Below the pieces are notes generated by a model. That model worked only from the letters and a program-made list of their open reading frames with translations. It did not search any database and was not told where the DNA came from. This document shows positions 42,236 to 50,028 of a DNA stretch of 64,000 nucleotides, piece after piece (the stretch's first letter is position 1; the number at the start of each line of letters is the position of its first letter). The stretch covers positions 310,001 through 374,000 of the forward strand of contig NZ_OZ032161.1 of the NCBI RefSeq assembly GCF_964026575.1, given 5' to 3'. The stretch comes from Candidatus Tisiphia endosymbiont of Melanophora roralis. Its GTDB lineage: Bacteria > Pseudomonadota > Alphaproteobacteria > Rickettsiales > Rickettsiaceae. A program made the translations under genes and the position numbers.

Positions 42236-43707
42236 TTTATCAATCTTGATTTTCTCAGTACAGATTGAGGAAATTTATAATCTTTATTGACATAAATTTT
42301 AATTACCGTACCTTGATCTATGGTAATAGTTGGTCTAAATTCATGTTGCTGAATCATACCTTTCATAGTATCACTGATATCAGTAAAAGCTTTTTTTGAA
42401 GCTGTTTGTGCCTGGGTTGGAGTGCTAGCAGTTGCAGTGCTAGTTAGCAAACTAGCTGCTGCATTAGTTACTGCAGTCATTAATGCAACAATCCTTTGAC
42501 CAGGCTGTGATCCAGTTGGATTTTGTGCAGTATTACAAGCCTGCATCATGGAAATATAGGCTGCTGAGGTCTTGTCGGGAATGGCGTTCATGACACTAGA
42601 ACATATCTGTGAAATTTTAACATCCTCAGTACCAGGACCATTATTAATACTTTGTGCTAAACTTTGTATATTAGCAGCAACAGCAGCATTAGCGGCAGCA
42701 GCTTGTGAATTAACTGGGGGAGCTACCACTTTGTCAAGGGCATTGGCAAGTCCAATATTAAATGCCGATAATAATACAGCATTGGTTAATCGTTCTTTAT
42801 ATTTATTATCTACTCTTCCTTGCTCACCTTTCCTTCCAAGATTATCAACAGCTATAGCATCTAAGGTAATGGTATAACCGTTTGATAGATCAATACGATT
42901 CCATATTATTGCAATTCGACCATACGCTCCATCAATACCAGTTGTATAAGCACCAAAAATCTTTGATCCTTTAGGAATTAAAATAATCTTTTCCCTTTCA
43001 GAAAATACATCTCTGCTAATTATTGCCCTTACTTCCCCACCTAAGTCAGTATTAATAGCAGTCTCTAGTACCGCTTCAATTATCTTACCACGACCAAGAA
43101 CAAATGCCATATCTCCACGATCTTGAAAATTTGCTTCTTCGGCAATTTGACTTGGTGTTTTTTTCTCTGGAACTCCTGCAATTAATACTATAGAAGATTT
43201 TCTCTTTGCTTCACGGCGTTTCTTTTCCTCGTCACTTTCAGCTATTCCTCCAGGAAGGGGTGATGATACAACGGAAGGAAGAGAAGCTTTATCAGCACTT
43301 TTGTCAGCATTATTATCTACTGAAGTAGTAGGTAAAGGAAGCTTTGGCACATCAGCAACTTTAGGGGGAGGAGGAGGTGGTGGTGGAGGTGGTGGAGGCT
43401 CCACAGGTGTTTCGAGTTTAGGTGCTTCTGGTAATTTTGGAATCTCTGGTAGATTTTTAGAATTATCTTGTGTCGGTTTAGTAATATCAGTAGGTGCTGA
43501 TGGAGCTACCACCTCAGCTGGTTTATTATCAGCAATAAAAAGTTTAAAAAAAATAAATATAAAGACAGCAGAAATAACAAGTAGAATCAGAATGCTTTGC
43601 TTAGGATTAGTGGCAACTTTTGATAGCTCATTTTGAACTTCTGGTATGTCTTGTTCCTCTGCACTCTGTGTACTGATTTGAGAAGAGGTATTATTTTGCT
43701 TTGCCAT
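42232..43707 (-). CDS. virB10: Type IV secretion channel protein VirB10
   Basis: VirB10 spans from the inner membrane to the outer-membrane cap of the secretion channel. The 491-residue protein has a cytosolic tail, a membrane helix at about 38-58, a proline-rich periplasmic linker with twelve consecutive prolines at 104-115, and the C-terminal TrbI-like beta-barrel domain from about 190. A segment of about 100 residues rich in Ala/Asn (about 330-430) fits the helical antenna region. Frame intact. Confidence 0.95.
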   Translation of the reverse strand: MAKQNNTSSQISTQSAEEQDIPEVQNELSKVATNPKQSILILLVISAVFIFIFFKLFIADNKPAEVVAPSAPTDITKPTQDNSKNLPEIPKLPEAPKLETPVEPPPPPPPPPPPPKVADVPKLPLPTTSVDNNADKSADKASLPSVVSSPLPGGIAESDEEKKRREAKRKSSIVLIAGVPEKKTPSQIAEEANFQDRGDMAFVLGRGKIIEAVLETAINTDLGGEVRAIISRDVFSEREKIILIPKGSKIFGAYTTGIDGAYGRIAIIWNRIDLSNGYTITLDAIAVDNLGRKGEQGRVDNKYKERLTNAVLLSAFNIGLANALDKVVAPPVNSQAAAANAAVAANIQSLAQSINNGPGTEDVKISQICSSVMNAIPDKTSAAYISMMQACNTAQNPTGSQPGQRIVALMTAVTNAAASLLTSTATASTPTQAQTASKKAFTDISDTMKGMIQQHEFRPTITIDQGTVIKIYVNKDYKFPQSVLRKSRLIK

Positions 43708-43730
43708 AGTAAATTAATATCATTATTACG

Positions 43731-43771
43731 CGAATTTGGGATAAGAATTAATTAATTCTTATCCCGAATTG
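43731..43771. repeat. 41-base hairpin, family E (between virB9 and virB10)
   Basis: CGAATTTGGGATAAGAATTA pairs with TAATTCTTATCCCGAATTG. Similar hairpins occur at 56438-56479, 57710-57750 and, more distantly, 45132-45164. Located inside the type IV secretion operon, it could slow or end transcription between virB9 and virB10, but it lacks a T-tract. Confidence 0.75.
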
Positions 43772-43776
43772 AGGTA

Positions 43777-44232
43777 TTATTGTGAAGTACTAAACCTTTT
43801 TTTAGGATAATAAAACCTAACTACATATACCAAGTCTTTTTCACGACCTTCTTCCAATTCTTTGGATACAACATCGAATTGGTAAGTCCTTTTATTAGTT
43901 ATGATAGTCATATTTGTTCTAATGTTTTTTTCCAATGGCTTAATGAATAATCTATTTGCCAACGGGGTCATTTTCCAAGCATAGGATTCTCCTAGAACAA
44001 TATTTTGTATCTCCTCATTTTTGGCAAATTCTATACTTGACTGAAAACCAAAATGCAGAACTAATAAATAAACTTCATTAGGATTATGTATATAAGTTTT
44101 AATTCTGTTATCAGTAGTTATGGCTAGATCATCTACATCATTATCTATATGCATATTACCTGCACAAGCGTTGGCAATAACCGAATGTAATAATATTGCC
44201 GCTACGAAAAGAAGTCTAGCTATTATCATCAT
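43777..44232 (-). CDS. virB9: Short VirB9-like protein (N-terminal domain only)
   Basis: VirB9 forms part of the outer-membrane core with VirB7 and VirB10. This 151-residue protein has a signal peptide (about 1-22) and the N-terminal VirB9/TrbG domain (I-K-T-Y-I-H-N-P-N-E-V-Y-L-L-V-L-H-F-G-F-Q-S), but ends after R-F-Y-Y-P-K-K-R-F. The C-terminal beta-sandwich domain of full VirB9 (about 260 residues) is absent. Rickettsial systems usually have duplicated virB8 and virB9 genes; only one of each is visible here. It overlaps virB8 by 17 bases. Confidence 0.85.
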   Translation of the reverse strand: MMIIARLLFVAAILLHSVIANACAGNMHIDNDVDDLAITTDNRIKTYIHNPNEVYLLVLHFGFQSSIEFAKNEEIQNIVLGESYAWKMTPLANRLFIKPLEKNIRTNMTIITNKRTYQFDVVSKELEEGREKDLVYVVRFYYPKKRFSTSQ

Positions 44233-44935
44233 CTACCCTATAATCATTAACTTGAAAACCTACTGGGTTAATATCTCGATCTGCATCTGTTAATTCCATT
44301 GGAATATATGCGTAACTTACCACAGCTATTTTATTGAAAACCGTTTTATTGCCTGTTGTTTCATTAATAGAGAACCTAACCATATATTTATTTTTTTCTA
44401 CTCCTGACCAAGATTTAATTACCAAAAAAGTTGTGTTGTTTTGACCATATATTAAAACTGGATTTACATCTTTATTTTGTATATATCCTAGATAGTTATA
44501 ATATACTGGACTTGAAGATAATAATCTAACGCTTTTCCTTGCTTCAGTATCAAAATCAACAGGATTATATGTTTCTCTAGCTATGAGGTATTTTTTAATA
44601 AAATACCTTGAAAGTGCCTCGTCACCGTTTAGTATCTCCGAAGATATTGGATTTACAATCGTTGCCATCCCCGTACTATCATCAATTTGGATAACAAAAG
44701 GGCTAAACTCTCTTGAATTTACCACTATAGTTACTGCTGCTATGGATGCCATTATAAGTATTATTAGTAATATAGATAATACCAACAAGATATTACGTTG
44801 TACAATTAACCTATCAGATCTTTCCTCATACCAATTCCTAGTAGCTTTAACAAAGTTGTTAGACTGAACACTTTGATCCTCTACCGCATCAGAAGGTGAT
44901 TTTAGTATATTTAATATATTAGCTAACTTAAACAT
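44216..44935 (-). CDS. virB8: Type IV secretion protein VirB8
   Basis: A bitopic inner-membrane assembly factor of the type IV secretion channel. The 239 residues comprise a cytosolic tail, one membrane helix at about 47-70 and a periplasmic VirB8 domain (V-V-N-S-R-E-F-S-P-F-V-I-Q-I-D through Y-A-Y-I-P-M-E-L-T-D). The C-terminus keeps N-P-V-G-F-Q-V, a family signature. It is the first gene of the block on this strand. Confidence 0.94.
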   Translation of the reverse strand: MFKLANILNILKSPSDAVEDQSVQSNNFVKATRNWYEERSDRLIVQRNILLVLSILLIILIMASIAAVTIVVNSREFSPFVIQIDDSTGMATIVNPISSEILNGDEALSRYFIKKYLIARETYNPVDFDTEARKSVRLLSSSPVYYNYLGYIQNKDVNPVLIYGQNNTTFLVIKSWSGVEKNKYMVRFSINETTGNKTVFNKIAVVSYAYIPMELTDADRDINPVGFQVNDYRVDDDNS

Positions 44936-45131
44936 TGTACATCCCCACTACTTGTAAAACCTAAGACAAGTTAGTGAATAAATTAATTCAAACATTATAA
45001 TCATAACTTATTTCATAACAAAAACATTGACAATATAATTCATCAATTCTCAATATTTTTGCAGTATACACTAATTTCGAGCTACACTAATAGGTTATTT
45101 GTCATAATTCAAAAATATTACTTAACCTTAA
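44936..45131. other. Spacer upstream of virB8
   Basis: AT-rich, no gene. It is the region where the promoter of the virB8-virD4 block should lie on the minus strand; no clear -35/-10 pair could be picked out. Confidence 0.4.
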
Positions 45132-45164
45132 TTCGATATAAGAATTAATAATTCTTATATCGAA
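45132..45164. repeat. 33-base perfect hairpin (family E-like)
   Basis: TTCGATATAAGAATT and AATTCTTATATCGAA form a perfect 15-bp stem with a 3-base loop. Related to, but distinct from, the GGGATAAGAATT hairpins. Confidence 0.75.
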
Positions 45165-45174
45165 CTGGCTTTGT

Positions 45175-45326
45175 TATACTCGGTGAACTTCAAGAATTGG
45201 CGTTCCCGCGACCAAAGATCGAAGCTGCTCACGTACTAATGTACGCTACGCCGCTCGACTTTGACACTCCTAGCTCTTCTTGAAGTTATACTATCGTCTA
45301 CCAACTCTTCATTTACGAACAGTATA
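45175..45326. repeat. Miniature element, family B (upstream of virB8)
   Basis: A 152-bp element: starts TATACTCGGTGAACTTCAAG, ends CTCTTCATTTACGAACAGTATA. Its right end is the inverted IS630 left-end sequence (TACTG...CGTAAATGAAG). The middle shares GTACGCTACGCCGCTCGAC with the copy at 32956. Confidence 0.85.
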
Positions 45327-45332
45327 TAAGGA

Positions 45333-45369
45333 AAAATGCACTCTTGAAGCGGTTCTGCAAGTGCATTTT
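45333..45369 (+). terminator. Possible stem-loop terminator
   Basis: AAAATGCAC and GTGCATTTT pair around a 19-base loop that could pair further (CTTG/CAAG), followed by AACTTTTTT. The form suits a factor-independent terminator, but no gene upstream on this strand needs one. Confidence 0.35.
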
Positions 45370-45381
45370 AACTTTTTTCAT

Positions 45382-45426
45382 CATTCAATAATGTGATTTT
45401 AATTATTAAAATCACATTATTGAATG
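45382..45426. repeat. 45-base perfect palindrome behind mlaD
   Basis: CATTCAATAATGTGATTTTA... is perfectly complementary to the following half (22-bp stem, one-base loop). It lies five bases past the mlaD stop. It may fold in the mlaD transcript end; no T-tract follows on that strand. Confidence 0.75.
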
Positions 45427-45431
45427 GAGTG

Positions 45432-45887
45432 TTACTTACGGCCACTACCAAAGGAATAAATTAATTTACCTATTAAGGATTCAATATTAACTGCTGACTG
45501 GGTGTATTTTATCTGATCACCTCCAGCCAAATTTTCTTCAGATGAACCGGGAGTTACGGATATGTATCTACTACCAAGTATTCCACTTGTGACTATTGCT
45601 ATACTAGTGTCTTTAGGTAACTTTATATCATTATTGATGCTAAGGGTTAATAAAGCAAAAAAGCTAGTTTTATCTAGAGTTATGTTAGTTACTGATCCGA
45701 TTTTTATACCAGCTAACATCACGCTACTGCCTTGAACTATCCCTTCCGCATTCTGAAAGTTTGCCTTAACTATATACCCAGATTCAACTTTTGATGAGTT
45801 ACCAATTTTATAAGCAAAAACAAAAAAGGCTAAAGCAACTAGTATTACTATAAAGCCAACTAAAGTTTCTATAACATTCTGTTTCAT
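45432..45887 (-). CDS. mlaD: Outer-membrane lipid asymmetry protein MlaD
   Basis: A periplasmic lipid-binding component of the Mla phospholipid transporter. The 151-residue protein has an N-terminal anchor helix (about 8-26) and the MCE domain: G-Y-I-V-K-A-N-F-Q-N-A-E-G-I-V-Q-G-S-S-V-M-L-A-G-I-K-I-G-S-V and G-I-L-G-S-R-Y-I-S-V-T-P-G. mlaE and mlaF are not in the window. It shares one base with the preceding NDUFA12-like gene. Confidence 0.94.
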   Translation of the reverse strand: MKQNVIETLVGFIVILVALAFFVFAYKIGNSSKVESGYIVKANFQNAEGIVQGSSVMLAGIKIGSVTNITLDKTSFFALLTLSINNDIKLPKDTSIAIVTSGILGSRYISVTPGSSEENLAGGDQIKYTQSAVNIESLIGKLIYSFGSGRK

Positions 45888-46228
45888 TATTTTGATTTAT
45901 CTAAAGGTTTCCAGCTACTATATTTAGCTTCAGTTGTACTATTTTTTATTAGGTTATGAGATAAGCTAGTGCCAGTGATATTAGGGAGATAATTTTGTTG
46001 CCAGTCAAATTTATTATTGTTAGTTGGCACTTCATTAGTCATATAATGCAACCAAGCATGCCACATAGGAGGAACTTTCGATGCTTCCACTTTACCTTTA
46101 TAAACCACTTGTCTTCTAGCTTGACCTAAATAATTCTGCTTTTTACTTTGATAATATTTGTTACCAAATTGATCTTTTCCAATTTCCTTAGAGAAAATAG
46201 ATATAAAAAAATTATCTATGAATGACAT
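45887..46228 (-). CDS. NDUFA12-family complex I accessory protein
   Basis: A 113-residue protein of the 17.2-kDa NADH:ubiquinone oxidoreductase subunit family, found in alphaproteobacteria and mitochondria. Signature stretches: V-G/K-D-Q-F-G-N-K-Y-Y, R-R-Q-V-V-Y-K-G, and P-P-M-W-H-A-W-L-H-Y-M-T. It overlaps rnhA by 13 bases and mlaD by one, so all three are on one transcript. It should sit on the membrane-arm/peripheral-arm joint of complex I. Confidence 0.92.
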   Translation of the reverse strand: MSFIDNFFISIFSKEIGKDQFGNKYYQSKKQNYLGQARRQVVYKGKVEASKVPPMWHAWLHYMTNEVPTNNNKFDWQQNYLPNITGTSLSHNLIKNSTTEAKYSSWKPLDKSK

Positions 46229-46824
46229 TTAAGTATTTTTATAGCAGTTTCTTTTCCTTGCACAGCTAGCCTATCAGCCATTTCATTACCTTCATTATTA
46301 TTGTGACCTTTAACCCAATTCCAAATAATATAGTGTTTACTTAACTCTTCGTACAATTTTTTCCATAAATCAACATTCTTGACTGGATCATTGTTGTTTT
46401 TATGCCAGTTATTTTTTATCCATGTGTTAATCCACTGTGTTATTCCAAGCTGTAAATACTTACTATCTGTGTAAAGTTCTACATAGCATGATTTTTTAAG
46501 AACTTTTAATGCTTCAATTACTGCTGTCATTTCCATGCGATTATTAGTGGTATATAGTTCATGACCAAATATACTCTTCTGCTTTAAAGAAAAGCTATCA
46601 CGAAACTTCGTAGAGTTCTCACATATATCTAACTCGTTTAACTTTTTTTTGTTATACCAATTTTTTAAAGCATTTGGGTCTAGCTCTACACTATCTCCAT
46701 GAAACTGTAATAATGCCCCCCAGCCACCTGGTCCAGGATTACCTGAACAAGCTCCATCAGTGTATATGGTAACCTTAGGCAAAGTAGCTTGACTCTTTGA
46801 AATATTTGGCTCTTGCAGATTCAT
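46216..46824 (-). CDS. rnhA: Ribonuclease HI with an in-frame repeat insertion
   Basis: Cleaves RNA in RNA-DNA hybrids. The 202-residue product keeps all four catalytic acids: D23 (T-D-G-A-C-S-G-N), E98 (N-N-R-M-E), the D of Y-T-D-S-K-Y-L and the D of M-A-D-R-L-A. E. coli RNase HI has 38 residues between the first D and the E; here there are 75. The extra 37 or so residues (about 48-85: from L-D-P-N-A-L-K-N-W to S-L-K-Q-K-S-I) are encoded by a palindromic element. They fall in the loop before the strand with E98. The protein may still fold. Confidence 0.93.
   Translation of the reverse strand: MNLQEPNISKSQATLPKVTIYTDGACSGNPGPGGWGALLQFHGDSVELDPNALKNWYNKKKLNELDICENSTKFRDSFSLKQKSIFGHELYTTNNRMEMTAVIEALKVLKKSCYVELYTDSKYLQLGITQWINTWIKNNWHKNNNDPVKNVDLWKKLYEELSKHYIIWNWVKGHNNNEGNEMADRLAVQGKETAIKILKCHS
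46570..46682. repeat. Palindromic element (family A type) inside rnhA
   Basis: Within the coding sequence, TATACTCTTCTGCTTTAAAG at one end and TTTTTTAAAGCATTTGGGTCTA at the other are the ends of a family A element, about 113 bp. The net gain against standard RNase HI is about 37 codons with the frame kept. This is the pattern described for Rickettsia palindromic elements inserted in genes. Confidence 0.82.
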
Positions 46825-46995
46825 TATAATTTAACCTAAGTTCGATGTAAAACATTGTCCATCCCTACGTCTTCGATGGCACATACCAAATTATGTAGTT
46901 AATTCAGGAGGATTGGGTGCTAGGAGCGATGGAGCGATGCCTATAGATAATAGGCGAGCGATCGAAGACGACGTCACCAAATTCTCATCAATTGA
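46825..46995. other. GC-richer spacer with inverted segments
   Basis: Less AT-rich than the flanks, with CGTCTTCGATGG near one side and CGATCGAAGACG near the other, which could pair over about 100 bases. It may be a further palindromic element; no second copy was seen. Confidence 0.35.
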
Positions 46996-47484
46996 CTATA
47001 CCTCTAAATAACGCCAAAGTCTGTCTGTACCTTTGCTAATACCAATTCTAGGAGTACTACCTACATCAATAATACAAAAAGACTTATTACTAGTTACATC
47101 TTGACCATTTTGGGTTTTATTAATTCCAAGAGTACGACATAATTTACCAGGTCCATCAAGTAAAACTTGTAAAGGACTATATTGATACACCCCCCTAATT
47201 AATACAGCAGCTGGAAATCCCTGTTTTTCTGTTACTATATTTAAACAATAATACATACCATAAATCAAATATACATATGCATAACCTGCAGAACCATACA
47301 TAATCTTTGTACGGGGCGTTATACCCTTTGCTGCATGACAAGCAGGATCATCTTCTCCAACATAAGCTTCTGTTTCAATAATTCGTGCTTCTATATTACC
47401 AAAGCACAAAACCTTTCCAAGTAACTCTTGTGAGACAATAAGCGTATCTCTTTCATAAAATGTTTTTGGAAGTATTTTAAACAT
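46996..47484 (-). CDS. DNA-3-methyladenine glycosylase (AAG/MPG family)
   Basis: A monofunctional glycosylase that removes alkylated purines. The 162 residues show the family motifs: [24 protein letters not shown] (with the catalytic E), [16 protein letters not shown] and [19 protein letters not shown] is also present. Slightly shorter than many homologues (about 180-200) but complete. Confidence 0.93.
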   Translation of the reverse strand: MFKILPKTFYERDTLIVSQELLGKVLCFGNIEARIIETEAYVGEDDPACHAAKGITPRTKIMYGSAGYAYVYLIYGMYYCLNIVTEKQGFPAAVLIRGVYQYSPLQVLLDGPGKLCRTLGINKTQNGQDVTSNKSFCIIDVGSTPRIGISKGTDRLWRYLEV

Positions 47485-47561
47485 CTTAGTGGTTTAATAA
47501 AATATGATATAATTGTATTGATGCACTATAATTCACTATTACATCATTTCACAGCTTTTTC

Positions 47562-47589
47562 TTGACAAATATTAAAGGTAAGATATTTT
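47562..47589 (+). promoter_or_regulatory. Probable sigma-70-type promoter
   Basis: TTGACA at 47562-47567 and TATTTT at 47584-47589 with a 16-base spacer, about 49 bases before the start of the small gene at 47638. Confidence 0.5.
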
Positions 47590-47637
47590 GTACTTAGGTT
47601 TGTATATTATAGAAAAATATTTGAGATTATTACATAT

Positions 47638-47841
47638 ATGTCAAAAGCTAAAACAGCGTCTAAAAATAACCCAACCTCTAGAGAACAGGCAAAGGAGTAT
47701 TTTCATAATGGACAAAAAATTAGACCTGTAAAACTTATATCCGGTAAATCTTCTTTTTTGGCAGCAGAATATGATGTATCAGGAGATTTGGTACTTGGAT
47801 CTGATGGCAAGGCATTACCTTGGGACAGAACAAAAATTTAG
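47638..47841 (+). CDS. Small conserved-looking protein, function unknown
   Basis: A 67-residue basic, soluble protein. It has a lysine/serine-rich N-terminus (S-K-A-K-T-A-S-K-N-N) and a more ordered C-terminal half (I-R-P-V-K-L-I-S-G-K-S-S-F-L-A-A-E-Y-D and L-V-L-G-S-D-G-K-A-L-P-W). A probable promoter lies upstream at 47562-47589. tRNA-Ala follows 80 bases later. I do not recognise a named family. Confidence 0.6.
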   Translation: MSKAKTASKNNPTSREQAKEYFHNGQKIRPVKLISGKSSFLAAEYDVSGDLVLGSDGKALPWDRTKI

Positions 47842-47921
47842 CCTAAATATTAAGTTTTCAAACAAGTTTGTTGACCTTACATGTAAAAAGGTATATAAGC
47901 TACCTATCATTAATATGGTTT

Positions 47922-47996
47922 GGGGATGTAGCTCAGGGGTAGAGCATCTGCCTTGCACGCAGAGGGTCGGGGGTTCGATTCCCTTCGTCTCCACCA
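47922..47996 (+). tRNA. tRNA-Ala (anticodon TGC)
   Basis: A 75-base tRNA with encoded CCA. Acceptor GGGGATG pairs with CGTCTCC (including two G-T pairs), discriminator A. The anticodon stem-loop CTGCC-TTGCACG-CAG carries TGC. A dead serine recombinase lies 150 bases downstream. Confidence 0.95.
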
Positions 47997-48146
47997 ATAC
48001 TTATGCCACTTCCAAGGTTTTCTAACTTTTGCTAAAAATTTCATATGTAACTTCTCAGACAAATTTCCTGAAATTTGACCTACAAAAAAATCTATTTTTA
48101 ACCCTGTTACAAATTTTCTCTATTACCCGACGGGAAAAATATGGAT

Positions 48147-48757
48147 TTACAATACCAAGTTAATGAACCCTAATAATAGAGTGTAATGGCTTGAATAACT
48201 AATAATTTTATGTCTATCGTGGTTCTGAAATTGTCCACTACGCCCCGTCACTGTGGTACAAGTCGTCGTTTTTTCAAAGATATCGAACGGAAAACGTAGA
48301 GAGGTCTCAAGTTTTTTGCCCCTCAGTTTAAGGTTCTGAAATACGAAATTTATCATTTTGCGTTTTTGAGGGCTTTCAGAACCTTTAAAAGTTTCATAGG
48401 CTTCAGATGCTAGAGTTATTAGCGTTGTAGCGGTATCAGTAAATTTATCGTCTGCTTCATCATAAGTTTTCAGTAAACGAGCAATTTCATATTGGCGATC
48501 TTTTAATTGTTGTTTTTTTCTTTGAAATTCTTCTGTGCTAAGTTCTCCATTGAGTCGCAAATCTATTAATGAATTTAATCTATTCTCATTTTCGGTATGT
48601 TCTTTCTTTAACATAGAGGTTGCTTGGTCATGCTCAGTTTTTTTTAGCTCATTAGTGTTTCTTAGGTATGCAAGGGGCTCTTTTAGCATTTCCGGGTCTC
48701 TCTTAACCTATTCTTTTAAAAACCTCTTCTATTTGCTTTAAAACCTCATCTTCCCTT
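48147..48757 (-). pseudogene. Dead large serine recombinase, C-terminal part, cut by IS630
   Basis: The minus strand first reads E-D-E-V-L-K-Q-I-E-E-V-F-K-R-I in one frame (about 48757-48705), then shifts frame to R-D-P-E-M-L-K-E-P-L-A-Y-L-R-N-T-N, a long coiled coil (S-M-L-K-K-E-H-T-E-N-E-N-R-L-N-S-L), R-L-N-G-E-L-S-T-E-E-F and A-S-E-A-Y-E-T-F-K-G-S, matching the end region of large serine integrases. The catalytic domain has been lost at the IS630 junction (48761). The relic is a paralogue of 33296-33785 but better preserved. Confidence 0.8.
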
Positions 48758-48760
48758 ATA

Positions 48761-49867
48761 TACTCAATTAACCTGAAGAGTTGCAGAAATGGTTAACGGT
48801 AATAGTTTGGAAATTATCGTTTATTAAGGTACGTAACCTATCTTTATAATCGGCGATGTTGCTGAAAAATTTGTTTATTGCTTCCGAAAATTGTTCAAAA
48901 TTATGATAAAATTTATTATTAGTTGTAATACTGTGCATAAACTTCCATAATCTCTCAATTGGGTTAAGATTTGGACTATATGGTGGCAAAAATACTAGCT
49001 CTATTTTACTATTTACTAGGTATCCTTTAACTTTCTTGGATTTGTGGTAACTAGCATTGTCACAGATTAAATATATTCTTTCCTTGTCACTATTCTCCTC
49101 TTCCAATCTCTGTAGAAAATTAACTATCTGCTCCCCATTTATTTTGGGGTTCTCTGTCCTTACTAACTGTAAATCAGCTAGATTAATAGCACCAATCATG
49201 TGCTTTCTTCTCCAGCCACTGAATGTTGGTAAGGTCTTATCTTGCTTCTTTCTTATCCAACCGCACCTTGCCCTTGCTTGATACTGAGGATGAACACCAT
49301 CCATAAAATATATGGCTTCCTTATCTCTGAGATTCCCTTTTAGTAAACTGTAGTTTAACTTAAATAATTCTTGCTTGTTAAAATCCAGCTTAGCCGGTAC
49401 TATTTTCGGCTTCTTGTAAACAAAACCCAATTTGTATAGTAATTTTGTTACTCCCGTTATCGTATATGTTACCCCATATTTGTTCTAAATGTGATGCATG
49501 ATATCTTTAGCATAAACATAATTATTTGCTTCTAGGTGACTCGCTAATTCTTCCCTCTCACCATCACTTAATTTGCTTGTGCTACCTCCATTGTTGGTAT
49601 CAAGCTTATTGGCTTTTTGATAATCAACAATATGTTTTCTTATCGATTCGTGGCTCAAGAGTAGTACCTTAGCAATCTCTACATTACTATACCCATCGTC
49701 ATACATCAAAACTGCCTTAATACGATCACGTATGCGTCCGTCTCGTTCTGTCTTATGACGTTCCTTCAACTTTTCTCTTTGTTCTTCTGTCAATACATTC
49801 TTACTCATAATCTCCTAAACTCTACAATATCTCTCCTATCTTTGCAACCCTTCATTTACGAGCAGTA
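48761..49867 (-). mobile_element. IS630-family insertion sequence, copy 2
   Basis: An 1107-bp inverted copy of 22511-23617, again bordered by TA. One end truncates the serine recombinase relic; the other abuts a family B element starting at 49872. The two IS copies could recombine to invert the 25 kb between them. Confidence 0.9.
48768..49808 (-). pseudogene. IS630 transposase with the same amber codon (copy 2)
   Basis: As in copy 1, the helix-turn-helix part (49485-49808) is followed in the same frame by a TAG and then the DDE part. Only two residues differ from copy 1 in the DDE part (K-K-P-K-I for K-K-A-K-I, and D-F-N-K for D-F-D-K). The N-terminal parts are identical. The shared stop means that it was present before the copies separated, or was spread by conversion. 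Confidence 0.85.
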
Positions 49868-49871
49868 TATA

Positions 49872-50026
49872 TATACTACTCGTAAATGAAGAGTTGATAG
49901 ACGATAGAATCAAAATCATGATAGTAGCGGGAATTACCAAGTCGAGGTGCTAGGCGTACTATAGTACGTGAGTACCGCAGATCTTGGATAATGACGACGC
50001 AATTCTTGATTTTCTATCTGAGTATA
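49872..50026. repeat. Miniature element, family B (behind lpxB)
   Basis: A 155-bp copy starting TATACTACTCGTAAATGAAG, ending TTTCTATCTGAGTATA, three bases from the lpxB stop. Nearly the same as 53309-53465. Confidence 0.88.
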
Positions 50027-50028
50027 TA

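Noticed and set aside
43301-43636. A plus-strand frame with a polyglycine run
   Set aside because: It is the complement of the proline-rich linker of virB10.
47771-48025. An 84-codon frame across tRNA-Ala
   Set aside because: It overlaps the small gene at 47638 and the tRNA; the tRNA accounts for its conserved-looking part.
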